Of a stretch of 64,000 nt of DNA, positions 1-9,197 are shown piece after piece. A program made the position numbers and the translations under genes. Positions within the stretch are counted from its first letter, which is position 1. The number at the start of each line of letters is the position of its first letter. Under the pieces are notes generated by a model. That model made no database searches. It was not told the DNA's origin and saw only the letters and a list, made by a program, of their open reading frames with translations. This DNA is from a virus: positions 62,001 to 126,000 of IMG/VR virus record IMGVR_UViG_3300017963_000201; one strand, written 5' to 3'.

Positions 1-412
1 ACGTGGTTTGCTTTCTAGCCTTAACTGTCGCAGCACCACCACCTAATTCACTTAGTTCAACTGCCATAGACGTAAACGGATCTTTGTAACCTTCCGCAAT
101 AATACTAGGAAGCATATTTCCTGTATTACCTGAGATATTCATTGAAAGCAAATCTGTACCCCAATCAAAAATAATAAATCGATTTGGGTGACTTGTTTGT
201 ACCTTTTGCGTTATTTTTGGTTCAGAAAAAGCTATCTCCTGTGGATTAATCTTCAGAGTGACAGACTCTACTTTCACTTTTGATGAATCAAAGTTTGCTG
301 CAGCCTGAGCTAAAGAATAACCATCATATCTTCTGAATTTTAACTTTGATACTTGGGTTGTAGCTAAAGCCGCATTAATCGATTTTTTTGCAAGCTGCCC
401 TAATTTGCTCAT
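1..412 (-). CDS. tail/baseplate structural protein (5' part; truncated by window edge)
   Basis: An ORF open from the ATG at 412 to the window edge (137 codons seen), too incomplete for a family call by length. It follows the tape measure gene with 10 bp between them, the usual place for baseplate-hub or LysM-type tail proteins. After a basic N-terminus (KLGQLAKKS) it has a beta-rich stretch with NPQEIAFSEPKITQKVQTS and FIIFDWGTDL. This resembles the 'Pxxi..kxxV....' start of tail-hub proteins that bind the tape measure end, but that is pattern memory only. Baseplate or tail-tip role is inferred from position. Confidence 0.6.
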   Translation of the reverse strand, partial: MSKLGQLAKKSINAALATTQVSKLKFRRYDGYSLAQAAANFDSSKVKVESVTLKINPQEIAFSEPKITQKVQTSHPNRFIIFDWGTDLLSMNISGNTGNMLPSIIAEGYKDPFTSMAVELSELGGGAATVKARKQTT

Positions 413-422
413 ATGTTAAACC

Positions 423-2426
423 TCAACCAACTTCTGCGTATTTAGAAGTAGGTTCTTTAGTTTTTACAGCCCTTTCTCTATTTTGATTCTCTTTTAAGAT
501 TCTTTGTACTTCTTGTAGAATTATATCCCGGTCTCTTGTTTGTCCGGCTTTGAGTAATTCTTGTATAGCAGCGTTTCCTCCCACTCTAGCTAATGACCCA
601 AGTTTTTCGTAAGCTGCACCTTGCCGAAAAGTTGCTGGTGCGGCATTCTTTAATAAGGCACTTCGAACAGACTTATATCTATTAATTTCTTCTTTAGTTA
701 AATCAGATCTAATAGCTGATATTAATTCACTAGCACCAGCCTTACCAGAATATAATTTAGAAAATTCTTTAGCTTCTATTGTTTTTTCAAGTACTTTTTC
801 CCCTCTTACAGTAGCAGCCGGTAAACCTGATCGCACATTGTATGTCGATTTCCCCCCGACAATATCAATGATAGTATTCATTAAATCAAATATCGTTTCG
901 AACCATTTTCTTAGTGTAGTTTCAATCCACTTCTTTATTCTAGCCTCCGTACCCGCTAACTTTTTAGCAATTTCAGCACCTTTATTTACAAGTACGTTTC
1001 TATTCTTTTTATACTCCGCTTCAGCATCTTTCATTTTTTCTCTGGCTTTACCAACCTCTTTAGCAAACTTAGCCAACCCTTCCCCACCTAACCCACCTCG
1101 GGTAAATGCTTGAGCCATTACCTTTTGTACTTCTTCAGAAGTAAAATTAAATTGTTTTAATAGTTTTCTAACCGCAATCTCTCGGGTATCTCCCGTAAAT
1201 TGCTGTGTATGCTTTTGTATAAATTGCCCTATGCGTTCAAACTGCTGCTCAGGAAATAAGCGTTCAAATTGTAATATCCGCGATGCTGCCGTAGATCCCT
1301 CACCTAAAGCAGCCTTCCATCCGTCTTCTAACTCGGAAGAAAATCCGGATATTGTTTTAACAATCTCTTTTCTAACTTCTCGGGGTGCCTCCCCTAGACC
1401 CAACTTCTTTGCTACATCTTTACTGATCAGAGTATTATATAAACCAAGTACACCCAAAAGGTCGGCACTATATGATCTAGTTTTATCGGTTAATTCCTTT
1501 ATGTCGCTTATAGCCTCATCCATAGAAAGCATAGGTATTGTTGCAGACGCTTCTCTAATCGTATTAAGATAACCCGCTGCCACAGACGATGTTTTATTAT
1601 AGTTTGTAACTAAATTCTTAATACCTTCAACTTGGGATTGTACATTTTGCCCATGTAGATATTCAACGGCTAATAACTCCTTTGATAGTCTTTTCATATC
1701 TTCCATTTCAAAGCCAGCACGAGCCAAACTTACATTATACTCCCCAGCAACTTCTAAGCTCTTTATAAAACTTTGTTCTATCTTGCTAATAGACGAAGAT
1801 GCAACACTGAAATTTTTATTCCCAGCAGCCCATTGCACATTTATCTGCTGGCTCATAGCACCAATTTTATCCAATTGATCCTTAAATCCTATTAATAATT
1901 TAATTATCCCACCGAGAGTCAAAGGTATAGCAGCCATATTAGCGGACCACTTACCAACCGCAGCTCCATATCTTTGAGTATCTTTAAGTATAGACCGACT
2001 AGCTTTAAGTTCTTCTTCTTTTATCTTTACGTTTTGATTACCAATTTTTATGTACTTTTCACCAAATTCAACTTTTCTTTGCTCTTCCTTAACTCGTCGT
2101 CGTGCCTTTCTAGTTAGTTGATCCCACTTTACAACTTCTGCACCAACCAACTCGGCTTCTTGTCTACGATATTTTAATAGCTCTTTCAGTTCACCTCCTT
2201 GAGCAATAATACTCTGTTCCATTTTTTTAGCAGCAGCCACAGCAGCTTGTGCTAACTTTGGATCTATTATAGACAGTTCTGGGATTTGTGCGCGTATCTG
2301 AGCTACTTCTTGCATTGCTTGTTTAATGCGCTCAGTTTGCTCTGCTGTACTTTTTGCGTGAATAGAACCTTGCTCAAATAGTAAAGTAGCCTGTTCTATA
2401 CTCGATACGTCAAAAACATCTGCCAT
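423..2426 (-). CDS. tail tape measure protein
   Basis: 667 aa, the longest gene of the tail module, directly after the tail assembly chaperone pair. The first ~150 residues are highly charged and helical (coiled coil, QTERIKQAMQEVAQIRAQ). A hydrophobic segment near residue 165-180 (GKWSANMAAIPLTLGGIIKL) and another near 510-525 (FDLMNTIIDIVGG) fit the membrane-active segments of tape measure proteins. The protein sets tail length and is ejected with the DNA. For a myovirus it is on the short side, so either the tail is short or a lytic domain is encoded elsewhere. The start is ATG at 2426, 3 bp after the upstream stop. Confidence 0.85.
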   Translation of the reverse strand: MADVFDVSSIEQATLLFEQGSIHAKSTAEQTERIKQAMQEVAQIRAQIPELSIIDPKLAQAAVAAAKKMEQSIIAQGGELKELLKYRRQEAELVGAEVVKWDQLTRKARRRVKEEQRKVEFGEKYIKIGNQNVKIKEEELKASRSILKDTQRYGAAVGKWSANMAAIPLTLGGIIKLLIGFKDQLDKIGAMSQQINVQWAAGNKNFSVASSSISKIEQSFIKSLEVAGEYNVSLARAGFEMEDMKRLSKELLAVEYLHGQNVQSQVEGIKNLVTNYNKTSSVAAGYLNTIREASATIPMLSMDEAISDIKELTDKTRSYSADLLGVLGLYNTLISKDVAKKLGLGEAPREVRKEIVKTISGFSSELEDGWKAALGEGSTAASRILQFERLFPEQQFERIGQFIQKHTQQFTGDTREIAVRKLLKQFNFTSEEVQKVMAQAFTRGGLGGEGLAKFAKEVGKAREKMKDAEAEYKKNRNVLVNKGAEIAKKLAGTEARIKKWIETTLRKWFETIFDLMNTIIDIVGGKSTYNVRSGLPAATVRGEKVLEKTIEAKEFSKLYSGKAGASELISAIRSDLTKEEINRYKSVRSALLKNAAPATFRQGAAYEKLGSLARVGGNAAIQELLKAGQTRDRDIILQEVQRILKENQNRERAVKTKEPTSKYAEVG

Positions 2427-2429
2427 TAG

Positions 2430-2834
2430 TTACCCCAAGATATCGTCATAATCTTCATTTTGTACTCTTGTCTCTGGATCTTCGAGATTTACTCGGACAA
2501 CTTTACCTTTTTTGACACCTTCTTTAATAGAATTTATAGCATCATTGACATAATCTGGAACCCATGCCTTACCAGTAGCATGACCAATGGCACTTTGCTT
2601 ATCAAAAGTCTCATTTACATGAATACCCTCAGTGCTACCTTTTTCCTCAAATTCTTTCTCTGCAGCATAGATTTGAGGATTAATATAAAATTTAACAGAA
2701 TCAATCATATCTTTTGCAAGCATAATCTTATCATAAAGATCTTTGTCTATCGCAGATAATAACACTATTTTTTGTAGAAGGTTTAAACTTTGATAATTCG
2801 GATCAGTTGGTAGGACTTTAAAGTACGTAATCAA
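2430..2834 (-). CDS. tail assembly chaperone, frameshifted extension (gpT-like part)
   Basis: 134 aa ORF between the chaperone and the tape measure. Its only possible independent start here is TTG at 2834 without a Shine-Dalgarno. The frame is the -1 frame of the upstream ORF (2837-3349), and it stays open upstream through the run of nine A residues at 2870-2878, so a -1 slip yields a continuous fusion. This is the conserved gpG/gpGT arrangement of long-tailed phages. The C-terminal part is acidic (VNLEDPETRVQNEDYDDILG). I infer it is made mainly or only as the extension of the upstream protein. Confidence 0.75.
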   Translation of the reverse strand: MITYFKVLPTDPNYQSLNLLQKIVLLSAIDKDLYDKIMLAKDMIDSVKFYINPQIYAAEKEFEEKGSTEGIHVNETFDKQSAIGHATGKAWVPDYVNDAINSIKEGVKKGKVVRVNLEDPETRVQNEDYDDILG

Positions 2835-2836
2835 AG

Positions 2837-3349
2837 CTAGATCGACTCGGAAGACTTCTGACTTTTCAATTTTTTTTTAATATCCTGAAACTCTTTACTA
2901 ACTTTTTCTGTAAATTCTACATAAGCCTCATACATGAGATCTAGTAAGTCAGGGGATTTTATCTTTTGCTTAAAGATAATCTGAGCTTGTTCCAATGGGG
3001 TAGGATTACGTTCTGCTTTATCGTAGAATTCTTTTATTTCGTTGTTCGGTAACAGTAAAGGCATACCATTAATCAACTTAACCGCTCTGGACAGTGTTTC
3101 GAGTTTACGGGTTACTTCCTGAGCCATATATGTCTCGTACTTGCCCATAGCTGTAAATATGTCTCTATGTTCTATGGGAGTTAAAGTACGAAATTGCACG
3201 GTAAGCTCTACCTTTTTTGCTTCGTCTTTAAATAAGGTAATAGGATCGGACTGTGTATAACCTAAATAAAATACGTCCTCTAATATGGGAAAGGATCCTG
3301 AGATTGGGGATTCTAGGCTATTATTCTCTTGTGTGGGATCGAATGTCAT
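2837..3349 (-). CDS. tail assembly chaperone (gpG-like part)
   Basis: 170 aa, between tail tube and tape measure genes, the canonical position for tail chaperones that load the tape measure for tube assembly. It has a TLTPIEHRDIFTAMGKYETY segment and a helical lysine-rich C-terminus. The 3' end reads ATT AAA AAA AAA TTG in frame, a typical -1 slippery site. The identification rests on synteny and the slippery site, not on strong sequence similarity. Confidence 0.75.
   Translation of the reverse strand: MTFDPTQENNSLESPISGSFPILEDVFYLGYTQSDPITLFKDEAKKVELTVQFRTLTPIEHRDIFTAMGKYETYMAQEVTRKLETLSRAVKLINGMPLLLPNNEIKEFYDKAERNPTPLEQAQIIFKQKIKSPDLLDLMYEAYVEFTEKVSKEFQDIKKKLKSQKSSESI
2870..2878 (-). other. 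programmed -1 frameshift site (A9 run)
   Basis: Nine consecutive A on the coding strand near the end of the chaperone ORF. The zero frame stops at 2837. After a -1 slip the reading continues as I-E-K-S-E-V-F-R-V-D-L-A-L into the 134 aa ORF without a stop. A AAA AAA is a classic slippery heptamer. Confidence 0.7.
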
Positions 3350-3389
3350 TTTCTACTCTTTTCGTGGATACAACAACAACTAAATTATA

Positions 3390-3848
3390 CTATTCACGCT
3401 TTCCTGTAATTGTCCTAACTTCCAAAGTCATACTTTCGACAGTTCTAACTGTCCCTGTATCGATATCTTTACTCCAGGATGAAGGGACACAATCCGTGTA
3501 ATGGATAATTCTTTTTGAACTATTTGTTGGGTTTTTTTGAATTTCCATTACCTGGATCGGTTGATTAAAGTCCTCAATCGAATAGATATCGAAACCGAAA
3601 GCTTCGTACAGGGAAAGCGTATACATCTCTACCCGAGATAGATCTATACTTATATCCGTACCACCCCATACAATCTCAACAACCTCGGGGCCTGTTTTAA
3701 ATAGGATTTCTCGAATCCTCTCTGTGTTTCGAGAAGCCCTAATCGATAAGCGCTCAAACGATCCGATATTAACACCACCAACCTGAATTGTGTGGCTATA
3801 AAAGACCGTGTGGCGCGTGTTTGGCACTTGGGTCTGTGGATAGGCCAT
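3390..3848 (-). CDS. tail tube protein
   Basis: 152 aa, immediately downstream of the sheath gene (10 bp gap), matching the sheath-tube-chaperone-tape measure order of contractile phages. Predicted beta-rich, with a central helix-like stretch (YTLSLYEAFGFDIYSIEDF) and the 'IQVMEIQKNPTNSSKRIIHYTDCVP' region typical of myovirus tube proteins (an insertion-loop exchange followed by VESMTLEVRTI). Forms the inner tube inside the sheath. Confidence 0.8.
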   Translation of the reverse strand: MAYPQTQVPNTRHTVFYSHTIQVGGVNIGSFERLSIRASRNTERIREILFKTGPEVVEIVWGGTDISIDLSRVEMYTLSLYEAFGFDIYSIEDFNQPIQVMEIQKNPTNSSKRIIHYTDCVPSSWSKDIDTGTVRTVESMTLEVRTITGKRE

Positions 3849-3858
3849 TCCCTAACTC

Positions 3859-5226
3859 CTAAGAGCTGAAGCTCAAAACGAACGTAAAGGTGATATCCAT
3901 ATACTGCATGCCAAATGCTGGTTGGACACTAGCAGTCACATTAATTTTTCGTGGCTCAGTAGAATCCTGAGTTACAGATACATTTTTGTAATCTGCTATG
4001 ACTACTTCCTTTATTAAATATTTTAGAATATTAGTTACAGATCCATCGACACTAGTAAGTAAATCTTCATTAATCGGTTTATTACGATAGAGCACCCACA
4101 ACTGCTCTCGTAGGTATTTCTTAACATAGTCTCCAACGTCTTGTACCCCTAGATCTTCTGTCAAAGCACTAGTGGTATCAGTTGTTCCTATGAATACGTT
4201 GCGAAGAACCTCACCCTTGATTCTTACTGGACCTACACCACGACCAACTAGCCACGTTTCAACCTCTGGGCTGTAATTATCGGTTACGGTAACATTGGGT
4301 ATAATCTCATCGGAGATATTAATACCAATACCTACTGAACAAATCTTACCAGCTAAAGCCGCACTATAGAACCGCGAATCGTAATTACTAGTAAAACCAT
4401 TTACCTTAGAAATACCATTGTACGGAAATGGCACAACCATCCGACTATGGGCATAACTCATAGCAAATGCTGCAGCGTCTGTGTATGCTGTACTTTGTGG
4501 CAAAGAAGCAATTACGGTTCGTTCCTGCTTTTGTGTTGGTTCTGAGGCAAGAACCGCATGATTAAACATGATATTGGCTGCAGATGTTGTATTGAGTGTA
4601 CCAGAAGACATAGGAACAAGGAATAATTTATATCCTGTGATCTTTTCTAGTTCATCCACCATTGCCGTGAAGGCATTTTCTAACTCTTGTCCCGTAGGGC
4701 TATCTGGATCTGTTGCCGAACTTAGATCTAATTGTGCGATAATTACACCCGTAGATCCAGCTTGAAGACCTAAATACCCCCCAACGGATACATCATTTAT
4801 ATTTCCATTGGTCCTTGTTTTGTTTCCATGGTCTTCGTAAATAAGATTTTCATTAAAATAAAGGGTAGGAACATAGGCAGAAGCTGCACGGGTTTCTGTG
4901 AACGTTACATAGTAATTGTTTCCGACAGTAGGCTCACTACCTGCGGGGTTCCAACTAATTTTATTCCCGGTTACCAAAGTATAGTCGGTTCCATCGACAT
5001 ACTTAGCAACCCCCGGCAAGTCACCCACAGAAACAATTTCGTTGATTGTACTACCAGAAACTAAATTGTCTACTACCCCCGCAGATCTAACTACCCTTTG
5101 ATTACTAATTAGCTTGTATGGGTCACCTTCACCGATATAAACAGGATACCGTTCATATAAAGGTGGGGCAACAATACCCGTATCGTTTACAATTCTAACT
5201 ATGATACCTGGAAGTTGTAATGCCAT
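3859..5226 (-). CDS. contractile tail sheath protein
   Basis: 455 aa. It begins MALQLPGIIVRIVNDTG, the usual 'PGVyvri' start of phage sheath proteins. There is a variable middle with Ser/Thr-rich strands and a C-terminal domain with the sheath-like pattern VGIGINISDEIIP... and a final beta strand region (GMQYMDITFTFVLSFSS). It polymerises around the tube and contracts on infection. The ATG at 5226 is preceded on the minus strand by an AGATCTC region and a candidate late promoter at 5276-5309. Confidence 0.9.
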   Translation of the reverse strand: MALQLPGIIVRIVNDTGIVAPPLYERYPVYIGEGDPYKLISNQRVVRSAGVVDNLVSGSTINEIVSVGDLPGVAKYVDGTDYTLVTGNKISWNPAGSEPTVGNNYYVTFTETRAASAYVPTLYFNENLIYEDHGNKTRTNGNINDVSVGGYLGLQAGSTGVIIAQLDLSSATDPDSPTGQELENAFTAMVDELEKITGYKLFLVPMSSGTLNTTSAANIMFNHAVLASEPTQKQERTVIASLPQSTAYTDAAAFAMSYAHSRMVVPFPYNGISKVNGFTSNYDSRFYSAALAGKICSVGIGINISDEIIPNVTVTDNYSPEVETWLVGRGVGPVRIKGEVLRNVFIGTTDTTSALTEDLGVQDVGDYVKKYLREQLWVLYRNKPINEDLLTSVDGSVTNILKYLIKEVVIADYKNVSVTQDSTEPRKINVTASVQPAFGMQYMDITFTFVLSFSS

Positions 5227-5275
5227 AGTATAGAGATCTCCGCAAAGGTTAGAAATCTTGCGCTATTCAAGTCTA

Positions 5276-5309
5276 ATTATATGGGAATTAAGACTAAATG
5301 ATTTAACTA
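5276..5309 (-). promoter_or_regulatory. candidate late promoter upstream of sheath gene
   Basis: On the minus strand: TAGTTAAATCA (5309-5299), 17 bp, then a perfect TATAAT (5281-5276). The same TAGTTAAAC-type box with 17-18 bp spacing to a -10-like box occurs upstream of three other structural genes. Confidence 0.55.
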
Positions 5310-5324
5310 GCGTTCAGATCTAAA

Positions 5325-5918
5325 CTATGAGTCTAAATCTATGGAAAGTGTAATATTGATAAATAGTTCAGAAAGTGTATCTGGTGAACCTGTTGAGTCA
5401 CGCCAAGTACCAATCGCTCGCATTGTTACGTTATTTCGATACACAGGATAATCAATTTGAGGTTGCATTACCTCCCCACCATCCCTAAACGATGCAGCTT
5501 CGGGCAATCGAATATAGTATTTTTCAAAATAAGTACGGGCCATAGGATGCGAAAGATAAATACAAACGATATCCGTTAACTTATCCCGCTCTTCCATGCT
5601 ACTTGCCCAAATTTCAAACTCAATACTAGTTTCTATATCCCCACCGTACTCAATATTGGTGGTGCCGTAATCAATCAAATCATTGGTAAATGATATGATC
5701 TTAAAGTTTCCAGAAGCTGCCCCAATCAAAACACAGGGAATTGATCTAAAATCCCAGGCAGCTCTCTTAATGGCTTTGGGGCGACTAGAAAATTTAGCTT
5801 GGCGATTACCGTCCCAAAAGGATACTTGTTCCTTTTCTTCCGCAAGGAAAATATAATTAAGATACTTAACAAAATGATCTTTAATAAACTCTACACCACG
5901 ATAGTAACGAACACTCAT
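5325..5918 (-). CDS. putative tail terminator / neck protein
   Basis: 197 aa, between the 306 aa neck-type protein and the sheath gene, the usual position of tail completion or terminator proteins. It has an N-terminal helical part (YYRGVEFIKDHFVKYLNYIF) and a long beta region (GGDIETSIEFEIWASSMEERDKL and a final ELFINITLSIDL strand). ATG overlaps the upstream stop by 1 base. The function is inferred from synteny; I see no decisive motif. Confidence 0.5.
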   Translation of the reverse strand: MSVRYYRGVEFIKDHFVKYLNYIFLAEEKEQVSFWDGNRQAKFSSRPKAIKRAAWDFRSIPCVLIGAASGNFKIISFTNDLIDYGTTNIEYGGDIETSIEFEIWASSMEERDKLTDIVCIYLSHPMARTYFEKYYIRLPEAASFRDGGEVMQPQIDYPVYRNNVTMRAIGTWRDSTGSPDTLSELFINITLSIDLDS

Positions 5919-6823
5919 TAGACCGTCCTAATGCTTACGCTATAAAGACTTGATCTAGGATCAATCTCAGCCAAGTCAAAGTGCTGACTCACTAGGATAT
6001 CTTCGATATAAATAGGAGTATAGTTTACTATTTGGAATCTTTGGCTTGTAGCAACACGAATTACCATATCGTGTTCGACCGCTGTAGGGCTGTAAGGAGG
6101 TGGTGTTGTCCAATATGCTGCCCTAGATTCCCGAAGCAAGCCTGAGTCTGTGATCGTAAAGTCTGTTAGGGTACCGGGGAACGCTAGTAAAAACTGATTA
6201 GGCGAAATCTTTGTACGGATCCTAGCATCTGATTTTAACCATTGTTCAAATCCCCAAAGCGATCTATAATATCCAGTCTCAGTATCCCGGACAGGTTGCA
6301 TGCCTTCAAACTTAACTAACGGATTTATTGTCCCGTAGGTAAAGGTAGCAATACTAGATGTGTGCATAGGGGGCGTATTAAAGACAACATACACAGCGTC
6401 CTCAATAGGTTCCCCATCGCTGTCTACTTCATCTTGATAAATGTCGAATGCGTACTCATTCCAGCCAGAAATAAAAGTGTACTTGTCAATTGCAGATTCC
6501 CAAACATCGGTAGACCCCGTAGCAGCTACCGTGGTTGTAAATACACCAATGTCTGGGTATTCATCAACAGGATCAGAGTTGCGACCCCAAAGTTTGAATC
6601 TTAAACAACCCGTATCTGGATCAGTTGAGTATGATGAAGCAACTTTAGTTATTGTTGATACTCTTCTACTATCAACTTGAAATGGAGCACTTGCCCGAGC
6701 TTGGCGTTTGAATAGGTAACAAGCCTCCCCGCCTGTATTTAATAAATCCCAATTTTGTCTGACAGCAAAAGACAAAATTTGAGTGCTACGTCTTATTTTG
6801 TATGGCTGTACCCAGAAAGGCAA
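5918..6823 (-). CDS. putative virion (neck/head-tail joining) protein
   Basis: About 301 aa if translated from TTG at 6823, which has a strong GGAGG 8 nt upstream; a GTG at 6838 would add five residues. It is beta-rich and contains many short aromatic strands (CLRFKLWGRNSDPVDEYP, YAFDIYQDE). Family not recognised. It lies at the head of the tail gene run after a candidate late promoter, so a connector or neck role is plausible but only inferred. Confidence 0.55.
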   Translation of the reverse strand: MPFWVQPYKIRRSTQILSFAVRQNWDLLNTGGEACYLFKRQARASAPFQVDSRRVSTITKVASSYSTDPDTGCLRFKLWGRNSDPVDEYPDIGVFTTTVAATGSTDVWESAIDKYTFISGWNEYAFDIYQDEVDSDGEPIEDAVYVVFNTPPMHTSSIATFTYGTINPLVKFEGMQPVRDTETGYYRSLWGFEQWLKSDARIRTKISPNQFLLAFPGTLTDFTITDSGLLRESRAAYWTTPPPYSPTAVEHDMVIRVATSQRFQIVNYTPIYIEDILVSQHFDLAEIDPRSSLYSVSIRTV

Positions 6824-6843
6824 AATACTATCCTCCACTCAAA

Positions 6844-6877
6844 AGTATAGAGAAGGATAGTAAGTATTGTTTAACAG
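6844..6877 (-). promoter_or_regulatory. candidate late promoter upstream of neck gene
   Basis: Minus strand CTGTTAAACA (6877-6868), 18 bp, TATACT (6849-6844). Belongs to the same box class as those at 5276, 34260 and 35227. The predicted transcript start is very close to the start codon, implying a very short leader. Confidence 0.45.
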
Positions 6878-6881
6878 ACGG

Positions 6882-7397
6882 CTATTTAGTAAACAACGGT
6901 TCTTTAGCTTTTGGAGGACAAGAGCACATAAGTTTCCAACATTCGGGTGCCTTGAACGCTAGTCCATAATTTTTGTACATGCCCAAGACATAAAGATCGT
7001 CATCGAACGAAACTAAAGATTCTGATGCATAGGGTACGTATGGAAGGATTTTTTGATTAAGAATTCGCTCTTTATGCTCTGTTCCTGTACTTAGCTCACC
7101 ATTGGGGCGCATATAAAGATTAATGTTCTCTTTATGAAGCGGAAAATAATTAGAAATCCATAGCAAGGTTACACTTCTAAGTCTTTCGTTCCGTCCAGTT
7201 ACAAAATGGACAGAGCTAGACTCTACGATTAATTTTGCCACACATTCTACAGAGTATGGCATGGGTGTGTCTCTTAGAACTAAGGTTGGTGATGTAAAGG
7301 TTTTCCAATCTTCTATAGTAGGTTCGTCCTTGTCTACTATGTTTTGTCTGTGAGAAAAATCACTCAAAGTCCCATCAATATCCAGGATGGTAATCAT
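6882..7397 (-). CDS. HAD-superfamily phosphatase
   Basis: 171 aa with all HAD motifs: motif I DIDGTLSDF at residues 5-13 (nucleophile and acid Asp), motif II VTGRNERLRS near 66-75, and a late SFDDDLYVL (motif IV) near 130. The spacing and TGR..R pattern resemble the phosphatase domain of phage polynucleotide kinases and deoxyribonucleotidases, so a nucleotide or nucleic-acid 3'-phosphatase is likely; the substrate is not determinable here. Divergently arranged with the UDP-sugar dehydrogenase gene. Confidence 0.8.
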   Translation of the reverse strand: MITILDIDGTLSDFSHRQNIVDKDEPTIEDWKTFTSPTLVLRDTPMPYSVECVAKLIVESSSVHFVTGRNERLRSVTLLWISNYFPLHKENINLYMRPNGELSTGTEHKERILNQKILPYVPYASESLVSFDDDLYVLGMYKNYGLAFKAPECWKLMCSCPPKAKEPLFTK

Positions 7398-7478
7398 TAA
7401 TAAACTTTCTTTTAATGCCCGTCACAGATTTACATGTATTATACCCATACTACAACAAAAAGTTTACCTGAGGTACGT

Positions 7479-8792
7479 ATGCCATACAACCCAAACGAGC
7501 TAAAAAACAAGATAATTGGTAAGGAAATAAACATTGGTATTGTGGGTTTAGGATATGTAGGTTTACCCTTAGCTATTCAGTTTTGTAAGAAGGGATTCAA
7601 TGTTATAGGATTTGACATTGATCCGTATAAAGTGTATTGCCTTAAGCACGGAACAAGTTACCTAAGCCACGTTGATCCAGAATCTTTTATTGAGTACATC
7701 CAAGCAAAAAAGTTTTTTCCTACTAGTTTCTTCAAAAATTTAACATTTTGCACTGTAACAATAGTATGTGTACCAACCCCCCTTACAGCAAATAGAGAAC
7801 CAGACTTAAGTTACATAAAAGCAACCATGGAAAGTATTCAGCCCTATGTTGGAAAATACGTAAACATCGTATCTCTAGAAAGCACGACGTATCCAGGAAC
7901 AACCAACGAGGTAGTAAGACCAATCTTAGAAAAAGAAGCTGCTGTTGGTAAGGATTTTGCTCTGATTTACTCTCCGGAACGTGAGGACCCAGGAAACCCT
8001 TTTTTTAGTATAGGTAATACTCCCAAAGTTGTAGGAGGCCAAACAGAAACATGCGGATTACTTGGTAAGGTACTGTATCAACAAATCGTAGACACTGTAA
8101 TATTAGTAAGTTCTACCAATACCGCAGAGATGGTCAAAATCTTAGAAAATACCTATCGAGCAGTCAATATATCTTTTGTAAATGAACTAAAGATGCTGTG
8201 CCATAAAATGGGCATAGATATTTTTGAAGTCATACGAGCAGCACAAACCAAACCTTTTGGCTTTCAAGCCTTTCGTCCTAGTTGCGGTTTTGGTGGGCAT
8301 TGCATAAAGGAAGATCCGTTTTATCTCACTTGGAAAGCACGGCAATATGACATTAACACAAAGTTTATAGAACTGGCTGGAGAAATAAATTCGTATATGC
8401 CAGAATATGTTTCCAATCGAATTCAAGATGCATTAAATTCTAGAGAAAAAAGTATTAAAAACTCGGTTATATTAATTATTGGGGTTGCGTATAAGCCAAA
8501 TGTCAACGACACCCGAGAAAGCCCTGCTTTTAGAATTATAGATCTGCTACATAAAAAAGGTGGGCATATACTATACCATGATCCTTTTATTCCTATTCTG
8601 CCAGAAACTAGGAAATACAATTTCAAACTTAAATCGCAAGATTTATCTAAGGATTTATTAAATATTGTGGACTGTGTTGTTATAGTAACGGCGCATAAAG
8701 ATATCGATTACAAATTTATCCAAAAATATGCCAAGATCATCGTTGATACCTGCGACACGTTTAGGGATAAAACAAACGTCTACTGCGCATAA
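7479..8792 (+). CDS. UDP-sugar 6-dehydrogenase (UDP-glucose / UDP-ManNAc dehydrogenase family)
   Basis: 437 aa from ATG 7479, chosen because GAGG lies 7 nt upstream; the ORF is open back to 7434. It has an N-terminal Rossmann motif GIVGLGYVGLPLA, CVPTPLT, ESTTYPGTT, YSPEREDPGN, the dimerisation helix ENTYRAVNISFVNEL, and the catalytic cysteine in GFGGHCIKEDP, then the C-terminal UDP-binding domain (GVAYKPNVNDTRESPA). Oxidises a UDP-hexose(-NAc) to the uronic acid with two NAD+. The ESTTYPGTT and GGHCI signatures resemble the WecC/WbpA branch. Such sugar genes in phages usually serve cell-surface or capsule modification; the role here is inference. Confidence 0.9.
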   Translation: MPYNPNELKNKIIGKEINIGIVGLGYVGLPLAIQFCKKGFNVIGFDIDPYKVYCLKHGTSYLSHVDPESFIEYIQAKKFFPTSFFKNLTFCTVTIVCVPTPLTANREPDLSYIKATMESIQPYVGKYVNIVSLESTTYPGTTNEVVRPILEKEAAVGKDFALIYSPEREDPGNPFFSIGNTPKVVGGQTETCGLLGKVLYQQIVDTVILVSSTNTAEMVKILENTYRAVNISFVNELKMLCHKMGIDIFEVIRAAQTKPFGFQAFRPSCGFGGHCIKEDPFYLTWKARQYDINTKFIELAGEINSYMPEYVSNRIQDALNSREKSIKNSVILIIGVAYKPNVNDTRESPAFRIIDLLHKKGGHILYHDPFIPILPETRKYNFKLKSQDLSKDLLNIVDCVVIVTAHKDIDYKFIQKYAKIIVDTCDTFRDKTNVYCA

Positions 8793-8803
8793 AGGAGACG
8801 GTC

Positions 8804-9196
8804 ATGGAGGACGCAAAAATAATCAATAGTAGTGTTTTTAACTTTGGGCTCATTGGGATTGGTACTACTATCGTGGGTTCCCTAGTTGGTCTTTTGCTCT
8901 TGAACTACTCTTTAGGCTTGCGTATCCAAGACGAGCGTGCTAAACAGGATGAGTTACGTACCCAACTAGCAGATCAACAAAATACAATTTACGACCTAAG
9001 AAGAGCATTGGATAGGACAGAGGGGCGGTTGGGAGTTTACGAGGATTTTTTAATCGGAACACAAGTACATGCACTCAAACGTATGGTGCGGGACTTTTTA
9101 AGGAGCAACAAAGTTAAATCTACAGAAGTAACCTTGCTAGAGTTTGAGCAGTGGGCAAACCAAAAGGTATCTTATCCTGTAGGTATCGGAGGGTAG
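8804..9196 (+). CDS. small membrane-anchored coiled-coil protein
   Basis: 130 aa with one N-terminal membrane segment (residues ~12-35, FGLIGIGTTIVGSLVGLLLL), then a charged coiled coil (DERAKQDELRTQLADQQNTIYDLRRALD). Good Shine-Dalgarno (AAAGGAGA). The layout fits an inner-membrane spanin or a generic anchored protein, but there is no lysis neighbour, so function unknown. Confidence 0.7.
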   Translation: MEDAKIINSSVFNFGLIGIGTTIVGSLVGLLLLNYSLGLRIQDERAKQDELRTQLADQQNTIYDLRRALDRTEGRLGVYEDFLIGTQVHALKRMVRDFLRSNKVKSTEVTLLEFEQWANQKVSYPVGIGG

Positions 9197-9197
9197 C

